Source: Pseudomonas sp. 7P_10.2_Bac1
Lineage (GTDB): Bacteria > Pseudomonadota > Gammaproteobacteria > Pseudomonadales > Pseudomonadaceae
Direction: 5' to 3'
Length of the DNA: 64,000 bases
Assembly (NCBI RefSeq): GCF_025465935.1
Contig: NZ_JANLNV010000080.1
Coordinates: 1-64,000, forward strand
The notes below the pieces were generated by a model. The model did not search any database and was not told where the DNA came from. It saw only the letters and a list, made by a program, of their open reading frames with translations. The translations under genes and the position numbers were made by a program. Shown here piece by piece: positions 12,940 through 31,869 of the stretch (position 1 is the stretch's first letter; every line of letters starts with the position of its first letter).

Positions 12940-12940
<1 letters not shown>
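1148..12940 (-). CDS. pvdD: Pyoverdine peptide synthetase, terminal NRPS: C-A-T-E / C-A-T / C-A-T-TE
   Basis: A 3930-residue, three-module NRPS that should complete and release the pyoverdine peptide. Landmarks by residue: C1 HHIVADGW ~205; A1 TSGSTG ~687; T1 GGDSI ~1079; epimerase HHLVVDG ~1263; C2 HHLLLDGW ~1728; A2 ~2188; T2 GGDSI ~2580; C3 HHLLLDGW ~2785; A3 ~3238; T3 GGDSL ~3623; thioesterase GWSLGG ~3755 with the final His near 3910. Specificity residues read by eye: A1 DVWHVSLIDK (Ser type, made D by the E domain), A2 DGECTGGITK and A3 DGECCGGVTK (ornithine/hydroxyornithine/lysine-like group). Its ATG shares one base with the upstream NRPS stop (TGATG), so translation is coupled. It contains two in-frame REP-derived stretches (residues ~114-143 and ~653-662). 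The symbol reflects function (terminal, TE-bearing), not proven orthology. Confidence 0.93.
10954..10981. repeat. REP half-element inside an NRPS adenylation domain (in frame)
   Basis: The plus strand reads GATCGCGAGGCAAGCTCG followed by CTCCTACAG, the standard Pseudomonas REP seen elsewhere in this window (40877-40905, 60490-60513). Here it lies within the coding region of the Ser-type A domain, just upstream of the TSGSTG core. Read on the coding strand it gives T-V-G-A-S-L-P-R-D. Confidence 0.8.
12512..12598. repeat. REPIN (two inverted REPs) inside an NRPS condensation domain (in frame)
   Basis: The left arm GTAGTCACTGCCGCAGGCGGC and the right arm (read in reverse complement) GTTGGCGCTGCCCAAGGCTGC are inverted copies of the CTGCCGCAGGCTGCGAT-type Pseudomonas REP, about 87 nt in total (29 codons). 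It lies in the region encoding residues ~114-143 of the first C domain, where sibling C domains show no such segment. Confidence 0.75.
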
Positions 12941-23997
<11,057 letters not shown>

Positions 23998-24052
23998 CTG
24001 ACTTCTTCCGTACACGTTGGCAATCGAGCAAAGGCTCGGCTATCCCTACGGA

Positions 24053-24076
24053 ACGGATGACGTGACGGGAAAATTA
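24053..24076 (-). promoter_or_regulatory. PvdS-type promoter (IS box) of the NRPS operon
   Basis: On the minus strand: TAATT, 16 nt, CGT, matching the PvdS iron-starvation box TAAAT-N16-CGT with one change. The CGT lies 56 nt before the NRPS ATG. It should drive both NRPS genes and the hydrolase. Confidence 0.75.
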
Positions 24077-24118
24077 AAAGGCCCGCGAGCTCGACACATG
24101 CCCTGTGGGAGCCGGGCT

Positions 24119-24142
24119 TAAATTCAGTCTCGAGCAGCTCGT
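24119..24142 (+). promoter_or_regulatory. PvdS-type promoter (IS box) of the ferric-reductase gene
   Basis: The plus strand reads TAAAT, exactly 16 nt, CGT: a consensus IS box 38 nt before the ATG at 24180. It is divergent from the NRPS box 42 nt away, so both directions should respond to PvdS. Confidence 0.82.
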
Positions 24143-24179
24143 TCTATAGATATCTCCAACACTTTGATGGGTGCTCTTT

Positions 24180-25127
24180 ATGTCTCCTGCAGCCTTGGTG
24201 CAACAGTTGCGCAAACGGCTCAGCAAACCGGCCGGCTATCAACTGTTCGACATTCATCTCAAGCAGCGCATTATCTTGAGCCCTTCACTGGCGCGGTTTG
24301 TGTTTACCGGCAAGGACATCGCACTGATGCGCACGCTGGCCCCTGATCAGCGGGTCAAACTGTTCTTTCCCTGTGCCAGTGGTGCCGCCCCCGCCCTGCC
24401 CACCCACGGCGACTGGCAAGCTGCCCGACGCGATCTGAAGCCCGAACACACACCGCCGATGCGCACTTACACCATCCGGGATTTACGTCCCGACAGGTAC
24501 GAGCTGGACATCGACTTTGTGCTGCATGGTGAAACCGGGCCCGCCTCGCGCTGGGCGGTACAGGCCAAGCCTGGTGACCCGCTGCAAATCGTCGCCCCCA
24601 ATGCCGACTACCCAGGTGACCCGGGCGGCTATGAATGGATGCCGCCGCAAGGCGTGCGCAAAATCCTGCTGATCGGCGACGAAACCGCCCTGCCCGCCAT
24701 TGCCGGCATCCTCGAACAATTGGCCAAACACCCTGACACCCCACAGGTGCAGGTGTTTATCGAAGTCCCGGATGAGTCCGACTGCCTGGCGCTGACAGCC
24801 GGTGCCAATACCAGTGTTCACTGGCTACCGCGGGTCTCGCCGCACACACAACACGGCGAAGGCATGCTCTTGGCTGCCCGCGAACTGGCGAGCCTGCCCC
24901 CCACACGCGGCAACCTTCAAGACAGCGCAACGCTCGATGAACTGGACGCAGATAGCCAGCGCCTGTGGGACCTGGCCAGCGCCAAGCAGAGTGAGTTCTA
25001 TGCCTGGGTAGCCGGTGAGTCCGGGGCGGTCATGAATATTCGACGGTTTTTCGTCAATGAATGCGGGCTTGATCGCAAGTCGCTGACGTTGATGGGGTAT
25101 TGGAAACAGGGTCGTTCGTTGGAGTAA
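24180..25127 (+). CDS. Siderophore-interacting protein (SIP/ViuB-like FAD-dependent ferric-siderophore reductase)
   Basis: A 315-residue cytoplasmic flavoprotein of the SIP family, which reduces siderophore-bound Fe(III) using NAD(P)H. The flavin-binding RxYT motif is present (MRTYTIRDL), as is a family-typical pyridine-nucleotide segment (GDETALPAIAGILE). No signal peptide or membrane segment is seen. The ATG at 24180 was preferred; a GTG three codons upstream (24171) is possible, and neither has a strong Shine-Dalgarno. It lies divergent from the NRPS operon with its own consensus PvdS box and 160 nt before fpvG. In P. aeruginosa iron is removed from pyoverdine in the periplasm, so what this cytoplasmic reductase acts on (pyoverdine or a xenosiderophore) is open. 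Confidence 0.87.
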   Translation: MSPAALVQQLRKRLSKPAGYQLFDIHLKQRIILSPSLARFVFTGKDIALMRTLAPDQRVKLFFPCASGAAPALPTHGDWQAARRDLKPEHTPPMRTYTIRDLRPDRYELDIDFVLHGETGPASRWAVQAKPGDPLQIVAPNADYPGDPGGYEWMPPQGVRKILLIGDETALPAIAGILEQLAKHPDTPQVQVFIEVPDESDCLALTAGANTSVHWLPRVSPHTQHGEGMLLAARELASLPPTRGNLQDSATLDELDADSQRLWDLASAKQSEFYAWVAGESGAVMNIRRFFVNECGLDRKSLTLMGYWKQGRSLE

Positions 25128-25225
25128 TCCAACAGGCAAAAAGCAAGCGGGACGCGCCAAGCAATCCTGCAACATTTTTTTACAACTCAAGCTTCGGGTT
25201 TTGCACATCTCATACGTCCTACATG

Positions 25226-25253
25226 GATAGCAATCGCATTATCACCTGCGATT
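25226..25253. promoter_or_regulatory. Possible operator upstream of fpvG
   Basis: A perfect 7-bp inverted repeat AATCGCA-N8-TGCGATT (25232-25253) overlaps a degenerate Fur-like stretch (GATAGCAATCGCATTATC, 25226-25243). No TAAAT-N16-CGT box was found between the reductase gene and fpvG, so the fpv operon may be read from the 24119 promoter, controlled through this element, or both. Confidence 0.35.
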
Positions 25254-25287
25254 ACACACATGCTCAGCCGTGAGTCTGCCGTTCCCC

Positions 25288-26499
25288 ATGTCGAAAAAAT
25301 CTCGTTCCAAGGCCTGGTTCCTGGTCCACAGCTGGTTAACGCTGCCGATCTGGTTCTTTGTATTAATTGTTTGTGTCACCGGCACGCTGGCCGTGGTCAG
25401 CCAGGAGATCGTCTGGCTGGCGACGCCTGAAGCCCGGGCTACACAGCCGTCCAGTGACGCGCCGTTGCTCACCTATGAGCAGGTGCTCACTACCATTCAT
25501 AAAGCCGAACCGGCATTGGCCGTGCAGTCGATCAGCCGTCCGGACGAGTCGCACTTTGCGCTGGTGGCCCGGGTGGTGTACCCGGATGGCCGCTCGCCGT
25601 CGCTGTATATCAACCCGTACACCGGGGCCATTCAGGGCGAGAGTTCGAGCTTTGATTTCCGTCAGTTCACCCGCGCCCTGCACGGTTGGTGGCTGGTGCC
25701 GTTCACCAATGGTTACAGCTGGGGCTGGTACCTGGTGTCGTTGCTCGGCCTGCCGTTGTTGGGCTCGTTGATTACCGGGCTGGTGGTGTACAAAAAATTC
25801 TGGAAAGGCTTCCTCAAGCCCACCCTGCGCTTGAAGCACGGCGCGCGGATTTTCTGGGGGGATTTCCATCGGCTGTGCGGGATCTGGTCGATCTGGTTTA
25901 TCGCAGTGATATCCATCACCGGCCTGTGGTTTCTGATTGAAGCCTTTATGTTCGATAACCAGATTTCAATTTCAACGGCGGGCAACCCGCCCGTCGTGGC
26001 GCGCCAGGATGTGCCGATCACGGCGGACGGCCAGCCAGCGCCACGCATCAACCTTGATCAGGCCGTACAAATTGCCGCCGAGAGTATTCCAGGCCTGGAA
26101 GCCAGTTTTATCAGCCTGCCAAGCAATGCCTACGGTCATATCGAAGTAGGCGGGCCGGGCTGGTATCCGCTGTTGTTCCAGACCGCTGATATCAACCCGT
26201 ACAACGGCGCGATCGAAGGCTCGCGGATGATTGCCGACCGCTCCGGGCTGGAGTTGGTGACCGAGTCCATGCGCCCGCTTCACACCGGGGATTTTGGCGG
26301 GCTGTGGGTCAAGCTGATCTGGTTCTTCTTCGGCCTGGTGCTGAGCATGATGGTGCTGAGCGGCCTGCTGATCTGGACCAAACGCACCGCCCTGGCCACC
26401 GCCAATGCGCTCAAACGCAGCCATAAACCTGCCCGTGTGCCCGTTGGCACGCAGACTGTGACAGCGCGCAGCGCTCAGCCTGAGGAGGCCAACGTATGA
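25288..26499 (+). CDS. fpvG: FpvG: inner-membrane PepSY-type reductase for iron release from ferripyoverdine
   Basis: A 403-residue PepSY-associated transmembrane protein. The N-terminal hydrophobic segment (WLTLPIWFFVLIVCVTGTLA), two middle segments and one near the C-terminus give about four membrane spans around PepSY-like periplasmic regions. In P. aeruginosa FpvG (PA2403) reduces ferripyoverdine in the periplasm so that iron can be released. The start MSKKSRSK at 25288 fits the family; a GTG at 25270 would add six residues, and no clear Shine-Dalgarno decides between them. The stop overlaps the fpvH start (ATGA), the first of a run of overlapping genes in the order fpvGHJK-CDEF. Confidence 0.92.
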   Translation: MSKKSRSKAWFLVHSWLTLPIWFFVLIVCVTGTLAVVSQEIVWLATPEARATQPSSDAPLLTYEQVLTTIHKAEPALAVQSISRPDESHFALVARVVYPDGRSPSLYINPYTGAIQGESSSFDFRQFTRALHGWWLVPFTNGYSWGWYLVSLLGLPLLGSLITGLVVYKKFWKGFLKPTLRLKHGARIFWGDFHRLCGIWSIWFIAVISITGLWFLIEAFMFDNQISISTAGNPPVVARQDVPITADGQPAPRINLDQAVQIAAESIPGLEASFISLPSNAYGHIEVGGPGWYPLLFQTADINPYNGAIEGSRMIADRSGLELVTESMRPLHTGDFGGLWVKLIWFFFGLVLSMMVLSGLLIWTKRTALATANALKRSHKPARVPVGTQTVTARSAQPEEANV

Positions 26500-27038
26500 G
26501 TAAGGCAGCGGCAGTAGCGCCCTCTTCCGCACTGGGACGCTGGTGGCTCAAATGGCGTTTTCACATCAACATTCTGTTGTTGCTGATCCCGCTGGGCTTT
26601 ATGCCCAAATACTTTCACGAAATGTCGCTGTTTCGCGGCGACAGCGGTCTGGGTGAGCGTGAAGTCGGCACGGTACAGGTCGGCCCCTGGAGCCTGAAAC
26701 TGGCGGAATTGCGCAACGAAGGCCCCCGCCCCGACGGCCCGGCGGGCTATATGAAGATCTTTACCGCGGCGCTCTGCGACACCTGCGCCGAGCAGGTCAA
26801 GGCCGGGTACTTGCGCATCGGCAAACCCCGCAGTTTGCGCGCTGCCGGGGTGATTTTCTTCGGCACGCCTTACCGTATGGGGGCCAGCCTGCCGATTCCG
26901 GAACGCACCAAAGCCGATGCCGAGCTGTGGATCACCCTCGAGGGGTGGGACGGCTCGATGCATCAGGCATCCATCCCCCTGAGCGAGGCTTCACCGGCAA
27001 CCATGGCCTGGCTGGCTCAACAAGGAGGTAAACGATGA
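26496..27038 (+). CDS. fpvH: FpvH: membrane-anchored accessory protein of iron release
   Basis: A 180-residue protein with one N-terminal hydrophobic segment (about residues 24-40, INILLLLIPLGFMP) and a soluble remainder carrying a CDTC motif (CxxC) that could bind metal or form a disulfide. Assigned by gene order to FpvH (PA2404), which associates with FpvG in P. aeruginosa. It overlaps fpvG by 4 nt (ATGA) and ends overlapping fpvJ, with the Shine-Dalgarno AAGGAGG for fpvJ inside its last codons. No catalytic motif is recognised. Confidence 0.87.
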   Translation: MSKAAAVAPSSALGRWWLKWRFHINILLLLIPLGFMPKYFHEMSLFRGDSGLGEREVGTVQVGPWSLKLAELRNEGPRPDGPAGYMKIFTAALCDTCAEQVKAGYLRIGKPRSLRAAGVIFFGTPYRMGASLPIPERTKADAELWITLEGWDGSMHQASIPLSEASPATMAWLAQQGGKR

Positions 27039-27373
27039 GTTCGCACCTGTTCAAACACCCCGCGCGCCGCGCCATGGCAGCGGGTTTTCTGGCCTTGCTG
27101 GGGTTCAGCGGCCAGGCGCTGGCACACAACCCGATGTGTGAGTGCAAAAGCCTGGGCGACGACCAGATTCGCTGCACCGGCGGGTTTTCCGATGGCAGCG
27201 GTGCCCCGGGCGTCACCCTGGATGTGATCGGCTACGACGAAACCATTCTGGTGCCCGGCAAACTGGGCCAGGACTCGACCCTGACCTTCAAGCGCCCGGA
27301 AGGCGAGTTCTACGTGCTGTTTGACGCAGGCCCCGGCCACATTGTTGAAATCGACCAAGCCGATATCGAATGA
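27035..27373 (+). CDS. fpvJ: FpvJ: small periplasmic protein of iron release
   Basis: 112 residues with a clear signal peptide (AAGFLALLGFSGQALA, cleavage near residue 28) and a short mature domain starting HNPMCECKS, so one CxC pair near its N-terminus. Assigned to FpvJ (PA2405) by position and size. In P. aeruginosa it works with FpvG/H/K in ferripyoverdine dissociation. The ATG has AAGGAGG at good spacing and overlaps the fpvH stop; its own stop overlaps the fpvK start. Confidence 0.87.
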   Translation: MSSHLFKHPARRAMAAGFLALLGFSGQALAHNPMCECKSLGDDQIRCTGGFSDGSGAPGVTLDVIGYDETILVPGKLGQDSTLTFKRPEGEFYVLFDAGPGHIVEIDQADIE

Positions 27374-27924
27374 ATACTCACGTCGTTCGCCCGGCCGGTG
27401 CCGGGCATGAAACCTTGTATGTGTTGCTGTTGTGCCTGTTGATTCTGTGCGTGGCCGGCTCGGTCGTGGCCTGGCGTCATGAGTCCCATGAAGCAACGTC
27501 AGTAGAGGCCCATCAACTCGATGCCCGGCTCGATCTGAATGCCGCCGAGCAGGGTATTTACGCCGATCTGCGCGTCACGCTGGATGAAATCAATCTGTTG
27601 CGTGAAGAAACCCGTGCCCTGCCCCAGCCCGAAGAGCTGGCCGAAGAAGGCTTCGCACCCTTTGCCAGCGACGCCAGCTCGGTGAGCCGCGGCAATCATG
27701 CCTGGCAGTTGCTGGGCGAACAGGCCTACCTGGGCGTGAGCCCCGACCCCGAAGTGGCGGGCTCGTTCTTGATGCGCATCAGCGAGCAGCCCGATGTGTG
27801 GCTCAACCGCAACAGCAACGTCAGCGCCCCCACCGACTTCAGCGATGCCGCCTTGCTCCAGAACGGCTGGAAGCAAGTGATCGCCCAATTCGATGCCGGG
27901 GTCACTCGCCAGCATCGGCACTGA
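27370..27924 (+). CDS. fpvK: FpvK: membrane-anchored accessory protein of iron release
   Basis: 184 residues with one N-terminal membrane span (about 15-36, LYVLLLCLLILCVAGSVVAW) and a periplasmic domain rich in acidic residues. Assigned to FpvK (PA2406) by order in the fpvGHJK-CDEF cluster. It overlaps fpvJ by 4 nt, and 34 nt separate it from fpvC. No known enzymatic motif is visible. Confidence 0.85.
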   Translation: MNTHVVRPAGAGHETLYVLLLCLLILCVAGSVVAWRHESHEATSVEAHQLDARLDLNAAEQGIYADLRVTLDEINLLREETRALPQPEELAEEGFAPFASDASSVSRGNHAWQLLGEQAYLGVSPDPEVAGSFLMRISEQPDVWLNRNSNVSAPTDFSDAALLQNGWKQVIAQFDAGVTRQHRH

Positions 27925-27958
27925 ACCCACCGCTTCACCTGAGAGAAGACTGCGCGCC

Positions 27959-28903
27959 ATGTCCATTTCATCTGTGTTTCGACGCCGCACCTTGTTGCTG
28001 GCCGGCCTCCTGGCCTTTTGCCTTTCCCCCATGGCGCAGGCCGACACGGCCGCCCCGGCCCCGCCGGCCAAACCGCTGCGCATTGGCATCACCCTGCACC
28101 CGTATTACAGCTACGTGAAAAACATCGTCGGCGACAAGGCTGAAGTGGTGCCGCTGATTCCGGCCGGTTTCAACCCGCACGCCTATGAACCCCGCGCTGA
28201 AGACATCAAGCGCATCGGTACGCTGGACGTGATCGTGCTCAATGGCGTAGGCCATGACGACTTTGCCGACAAGATGATCGAAGCCAGTGAAAAACCGGAC
28301 ATCGCGGTAATCGAAGCCAACGAAAACGTGCCGCTGCTGGCCGCCACCGGCACCGCTGCACGTGGCGCTGGCAAGGTGGTCAACCCGCACACCTTCCTGT
28401 CGATCAGCGCCTCCATTGCGCAGGTCAACAACATTGCCCGTGAACTGGGCAAGCTCGATCCGGCCAATGCCAAGACCTACACCGCCAACGCCCGCGCCTA
28501 CGGCAAGCGCCTGCGCCAGATGCGTGCCGAGGCCTTGGCCAAGCTGACTGAAGCCCCCAACGCTGACTTGCGCGTCGCCACAGTGCACGCCGCCTATGAC
28601 TACCTGTTGCGTGAGTTTGGCCTCGAAGTGACCGCCGTGGTCGAGCCTGCCCACGGCATTGAGCCGAGCCCCAGCCAGTTGAAAAAGACCATCGACCAAC
28701 TGCGCGATCTGGATGTGAAAGTCATCTTCTCGGAGATGGACTTCCCGTCGACGTACGTGGAGACCATCCAGCGTGAGTCCGGGGTCAAACTGTACCCGCT
28801 GTCGCACATTTCGTACGGCGACTACACCGCCGACAAGTACGAAAAAGAGATGAACAACAATCTCAACACCGTGGTCAAGGCGATCCAGGAGTCCGGGGCA
28901 TGA
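27959..28903 (+). CDS. fpvC: FpvC: periplasmic metal-binding protein (ZnuA/cluster A-1 type) of the Fpv ABC importer
   Basis: 314 residues with a signal peptide (LLLAGLLAFCLSPMAQA) and a cluster-9 metal-binding fold. Candidate metal ligands are the histidines in ITLHPYYSY, NPHAYEP, HTFLS and HAAYDY. It should bind the iron released in the periplasm and hand it to FpvD/FpvE. GAGAGAAG precedes the ATG at 27959. The stop overlaps the fpvD ATG (ATGA). In P. aeruginosa FpvC (PA2407) and FpvF are the two binding proteins of this system. Confidence 0.92.
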   Translation: MSISSVFRRRTLLLAGLLAFCLSPMAQADTAAPAPPAKPLRIGITLHPYYSYVKNIVGDKAEVVPLIPAGFNPHAYEPRAEDIKRIGTLDVIVLNGVGHDDFADKMIEASEKPDIAVIEANENVPLLAATGTAARGAGKVVNPHTFLSISASIAQVNNIARELGKLDPANAKTYTANARAYGKRLRQMRAEALAKLTEAPNADLRVATVHAAYDYLLREFGLEVTAVVEPAHGIEPSPSQLKKTIDQLRDLDVKVIFSEMDFPSTYVETIQRESGVKLYPLSHISYGDYTADKYEKEMNNNLNTVVKAIQESGA

Positions 28904-29655
28904 CGGTGGCTGAATCCCTTGCAGTCAAGCCCTGCGGGCCGGGCGTGACGTTTGATCAGGTGTCGCTGACCCTGGGCCGCACCACGATCCTGGACCGAGT
29001 GAGTTTCGACATCCGCGCGGGCAGCGTGCATGCCCTGGTCGGACCCAATGGCGGCGGCAAAAGCTCGCTGATCAAAACCCTGCTCGGGCAAATGCCGCAC
29101 CAGGGCGAGTTGCGCATGACCTGGACAGATGAACCGGGATTGATCGGCTATGTTCCTCAGGCACTGGAGTTCGACCGTGGCTTGCCTATGACGGTAGACG
29201 ACTTCATGGCTGCCATGTGCCAGCGACGTCCGGCCTTTATGGGGTTGTCGAAGAAGGTCGCCCCGGCCATCGGCCAAGCGTTGGAGCGCGTGGGTATGCA
29301 GCACAAGCGCAAGCGCCGCATGGGCGCGTTATCCGGCGGCGAGCGCCAGCGCGTATTGCTGGCTCAGGGGCTGATTCCAGCCCCGCAATTGCTGGTGCTG
29401 GACGAGCCGATGTCGGCGCTGGACGAGGCCGGGGCGCAGGTATTTGAACGCTTGCTCAAAGACTGGCAGCAGTCTGGCGTCACCGTGGTGTGGATCGAGC
29501 ACGACCTGGAGGCCGTCAAGCGTTTGGCCGACCGCGTCACCGGGCTGAACCGACAAGTGCTGTTCGATGGCCCGCCTGCCCAAACCCTCAGCCCCGAACG
29601 TTTGTTGAGCCTGTTTTCCACCCACCCCAAAATCAGCGGGAGCGCCCAGTCATGA
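28900..29655 (+). CDS. fpvD: FpvD: ATPase of the Fpv iron ABC importer
   Basis: 251 residues, a single ABC ATPase domain: Walker A GPNGGGKSS, signature LSGGERQRV, Walker B LLVLDEP, switch His in WIEHD. It powers import through FpvE. Overlaps with fpvC and fpvE are both ATGA, indicating strict co-translation. Confidence 0.95.
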   Translation: MTVAESLAVKPCGPGVTFDQVSLTLGRTTILDRVSFDIRAGSVHALVGPNGGGKSSLIKTLLGQMPHQGELRMTWTDEPGLIGYVPQALEFDRGLPMTVDDFMAAMCQRRPAFMGLSKKVAPAIGQALERVGMQHKRKRRMGALSGGERQRVLLAQGLIPAPQLLVLDEPMSALDEAGAQVFERLLKDWQQSGVTVVWIEHDLEAVKRLADRVTGLNRQVLFDGPPAQTLSPERLLSLFSTHPKISGSAQS

Positions 29656-30551
29656 CCTATGAAGCGTTCCGCCTGATGGTTCAAGGCTGGGCCACGGCCG
29701 GGTATCTGCCTGAAGTGCTGGCCTATGGGTTTGTGGTCAATGCCCTGCTGGCCGGTTTGTTGATCGGCCCGGTACTGGGCGGGCTCGGCACGCTGGTGGT
29801 GGTCAAGCGCTTCGCGTTCTTTTCCGAGGCCGTGGGCCATGCAGCGCTGACCGGGGTGGCCATCGGCATCCTGCTCGGCGAGCCCTACACCGGCCCTTAT
29901 GGCAGCCTGTTCGGCTACTGCCTGTTGTTCGGCATCCTGCTCAATTACCTGCGTAACCGTACCGGCCTTGCGCCAGACACCTTGATCGGCGTCTTCCTCT
30001 CGGTGTCGCTGGCCCTGGGCGCCAGCCTGCTGCTGATCCTGGCGGGCAAGATCAACATCCATATCCTCGAAAACGTCCTGTTCGGCTCGGTGCTGACCGT
30101 CAATGGCAACGACCTGCTGGTGTTGGCGATTGTCGGCGCACTGGTACTGGGGCTGAGCTTGCCGCTGTACAACCGCATCATGCTCGCCAGCTTCAACCCG
30201 CAACTGGCCGCTGTGCGCGGCGTGGCCGTGAAGTCGCTGGACTACCTGTTCGTGATTCTGGTGACGCTGATCACCGTGGCGGCGGTCAAGGTGATCGGGG
30301 CGATTCTGGTGGGTGCTCTGCTGGTGATTCCGGCCGCTGCGGCGCGCTTGCTCAGCCAGTCACTGAAGGGCTTTTTCTGGATTTCGGTGTTGATCGCCAC
30401 GATCAGCACCTTGTGCGGGATCTTGCTGCCTATCGTCTTTGACCTACCGATTCCGTCCGGCGCCGCGATCATCCTGGTGGCCGGTGTCGCCTTCGCCCTG
30501 GCCGCCATTGCTCGTGGCGTGGTGCCGGGCCTCAAAGGGAATATTGGATAA
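29652..30551 (+). CDS. fpvE: FpvE: permease of the Fpv iron ABC importer
   Basis: 299 residues of the ABC-3/ZnuB permease family, with about eight hydrophobic spans and the conserved ABC-3 stretch around FFSEAVGHAALTGVAIG. The start ATG at 29652 overlaps the fpvD stop; its TAA is followed directly by the fpvF ATG (TAAATG). Confidence 0.95.
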   Translation: MTYEAFRLMVQGWATAGYLPEVLAYGFVVNALLAGLLIGPVLGGLGTLVVVKRFAFFSEAVGHAALTGVAIGILLGEPYTGPYGSLFGYCLLFGILLNYLRNRTGLAPDTLIGVFLSVSLALGASLLLILAGKINIHILENVLFGSVLTVNGNDLLVLAIVGALVLGLSLPLYNRIMLASFNPQLAAVRGVAVKSLDYLFVILVTLITVAAVKVIGAILVGALLVIPAAAARLLSQSLKGFFWISVLIATISTLCGILLPIVFDLPIPSGAAIILVAGVAFALAAIARGVVPGLKGNIG

Positions 30552-31445
30552 ATGTTCACACTGCGCAAATTGACACTGGCCATCGCCATCACCGGCCTGC
30601 TCAGCACCCCGCTGCTGGCCGCCACCCCGCCACCGGTGCGCATCCTCGCCAGCCTGCCGATTACCTATGGCTTGAGCGAGTTGCTGCTCAAGGACAGCGG
30701 TGTGATCCTTGAGCGTGCGGCGGCGGCCAACCTGCCCGGCAGTCGACAAAGCGCCTACTTCAGCGGTCGCGGCGCCCCGGCCTTGCAAAAACTCGCTGAA
30801 AACGCGGACGCCGTGGTTGGCCTGCGCTCGTTGTGGAATGACGACCCGTTGTACCCGATGGCCCGTCGCAGCAATATCCGCATCGTCGAAGTCGACGCCG
30901 CCCGCCCTGTGGACGGCAGCTTGCCGGGCATTGCCGTGCAGCCGGGCGTTCACAGCGACGGTCTGAACAGCCAGCCGTGGCTAGCCAGCAACAACATGGG
31001 ACGCATGGCCGACGTGATCGCGGCTGACTTGGTGCGATTGGCCCCTGCCGCCAAGCCGAAGATCGAAGCCAACCTGGCCGAGCTGAAACAACGCCTGCTC
31101 AAACTCAGCGCCGAGAGCGAGTCCCGGCTGGCCAAGGCGGACAATTTAAGCGTGGTCAGTGTGTCGGATCGGCTGGACTATTTGATCAGCGGACTGAACC
31201 TTGAGCGGGTTGACGTGGCGCACAAGAGTGAAGACCCGTGGACACCGCAAGCCCTCAAGGCTTTGACACACACCCTCAAGGAAAACGATGTGGCGCTGGT
31301 GCTGGACCATCGCGAACCTTCGCCAGAGTTGAAGGCCGCGATTGCTGAGGGCGGCAGCCAGTGGGTAGTGATCGGCGCTGACGGTGCAGATCCGGTGGCG
31401 CAGTTGCAGAGCAACATTGATGAGATTGTGGCGCAGTTGCCCTAG
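30552..31445 (+). CDS. fpvF: FpvF: second periplasmic binding protein of the Fpv system
   Basis: 297 residues with a signal peptide (TLAIAITGLLSTPLLAA) and a cluster A-1-like metal-receptor fold that lacks the histidine-rich ligand pattern of FpvC. In P. aeruginosa FpvF (PA2410) binds ferripyoverdine and interacts with FpvC, so it probably presents the siderophore rather than free metal. It is the last gene of the operon; a strong hairpin follows the stop. Confidence 0.9.
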   Translation: MFTLRKLTLAIAITGLLSTPLLAATPPPVRILASLPITYGLSELLLKDSGVILERAAAANLPGSRQSAYFSGRGAPALQKLAENADAVVGLRSLWNDDPLYPMARRSNIRIVEVDAARPVDGSLPGIAVQPGVHSDGLNSQPWLASNNMGRMADVIAADLVRLAPAAKPKIEANLAELKQRLLKLSAESESRLAKADNLSVVSVSDRLDYLISGLNLERVDVAHKSEDPWTPQALKALTHTLKENDVALVLDHREPSPELKAAIAEGGSQWVVIGADGADPVAQLQSNIDEIVAQLP

Positions 31446-31466
31446 CCCTCTCCCGCAGGGAGAGGG
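31446..31466. terminator. Hairpin after fpvF (CCCTCTCCC repeat, copy 2)
   Basis: CCCTCTCCC-GCA-GGGAGAGGG begins directly at the base after the fpvF stop: a 9-bp perfect stem with a 3-nt loop and no T-run. It is in reverse orientation to copies 1 and 3 and is followed by AACTGATCGGGATG. Likely ends transcription of the fpv operon. Confidence 0.65.
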
Positions 31467-31574
31467 AACTGATCGGGATGTCTATAGATATTCATCGACC
31501 GGACCTACCGTGTCGATTGTGGATTCAACACAGCACTCTCTGAGTAAAGCCTGCCTTCAATATCCCACAATCAG

Positions 31575-31609
31575 CCCCCTCTCCTTCCGGGAGAGGGTTG
31601 GGGTGAGGG
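31575..31609. repeat. CCCTCTCCC hairpin repeat, copy 3, after mbtH
   Basis: CCCTCTCC-TTCC-GGGAGAGGG plus the tail TTGGGGTGAGGG, 4 nt past the mbtH stop on the minus strand. With copy 2 it brackets the 167-nt gap between the convergent fpv and mbtH units, each hairpin adjacent to one stop codon. I see nothing else in this gap. Confidence 0.7.
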
Positions 31610-31612
31610 AAA

Positions 31613-31834
31613 TCAGTGGGTGGCCACGGCATCCATTTTCTGGCGCAGGCTCAAGGGCCGCATATCGGTCCAGACTTCTTCGATATACGCCAGGCACTCA
31701 GGCTTGAGGCCGCTTTTGCCCACCGCGCGCCAGCCGTTGGGGATGGCCTTGTAATCCGGCCAGATCGAATACTGCTCTTCATGGTTCACCACCACTTGGA
31801 AGAGGATGTCATCGCGGTCAAATACTGAACTCAT
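31613..31834 (-). CDS. MbtH-like NRPS chaperone
   Basis: 73 residues with the family signature: NHEEQYSIWP, IPNGWRAVG and the C-terminal WTDMRP with all the conserved Trp positions. MbtH-like proteins bind NRPS adenylation domains and are needed for their folding or activity; in P. aeruginosa the homologue PA2412 is required for pyoverdine. The ATG at 31834 has GGAGA 7 nt upstream. It lies 56 nt after pvdH and has its own PvdS-type box inside that gap, so its level can exceed that of pvdH. Confidence 0.96.
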   Translation of the reverse strand: MSSVFDRDDILFQVVVNHEEQYSIWPDYKAIPNGWRAVGKSGLKPECLAYIEEVWTDMRPLSLRQKMDAVATH

Positions 31835-31869
31835 GTACGGGTCTCCGTCGCTGTAAAGATATGAATCTA

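Noticed and set aside
24104..24119. REP-like TGTGGGAGCCGGGCTT next to the reductase promoter
   Set aside because: Only one short arm resembles a REP and there is no inverted partner, so I do not call it an element.
25128..25287. A PvdS IS box directly upstream of fpvG
   Set aside because: The only CGT in a fitting position (25215-25217) is preceded 16-17 nt upstream by CGGG-type sequence, not TAAAT or a close variant.
24143..31491. The 10-mer CTATAGATAT near 24143 and again near 31482
   Set aside because: Flanking sequence does not match and one pair of a 10-mer is weak evidence for a shared element.
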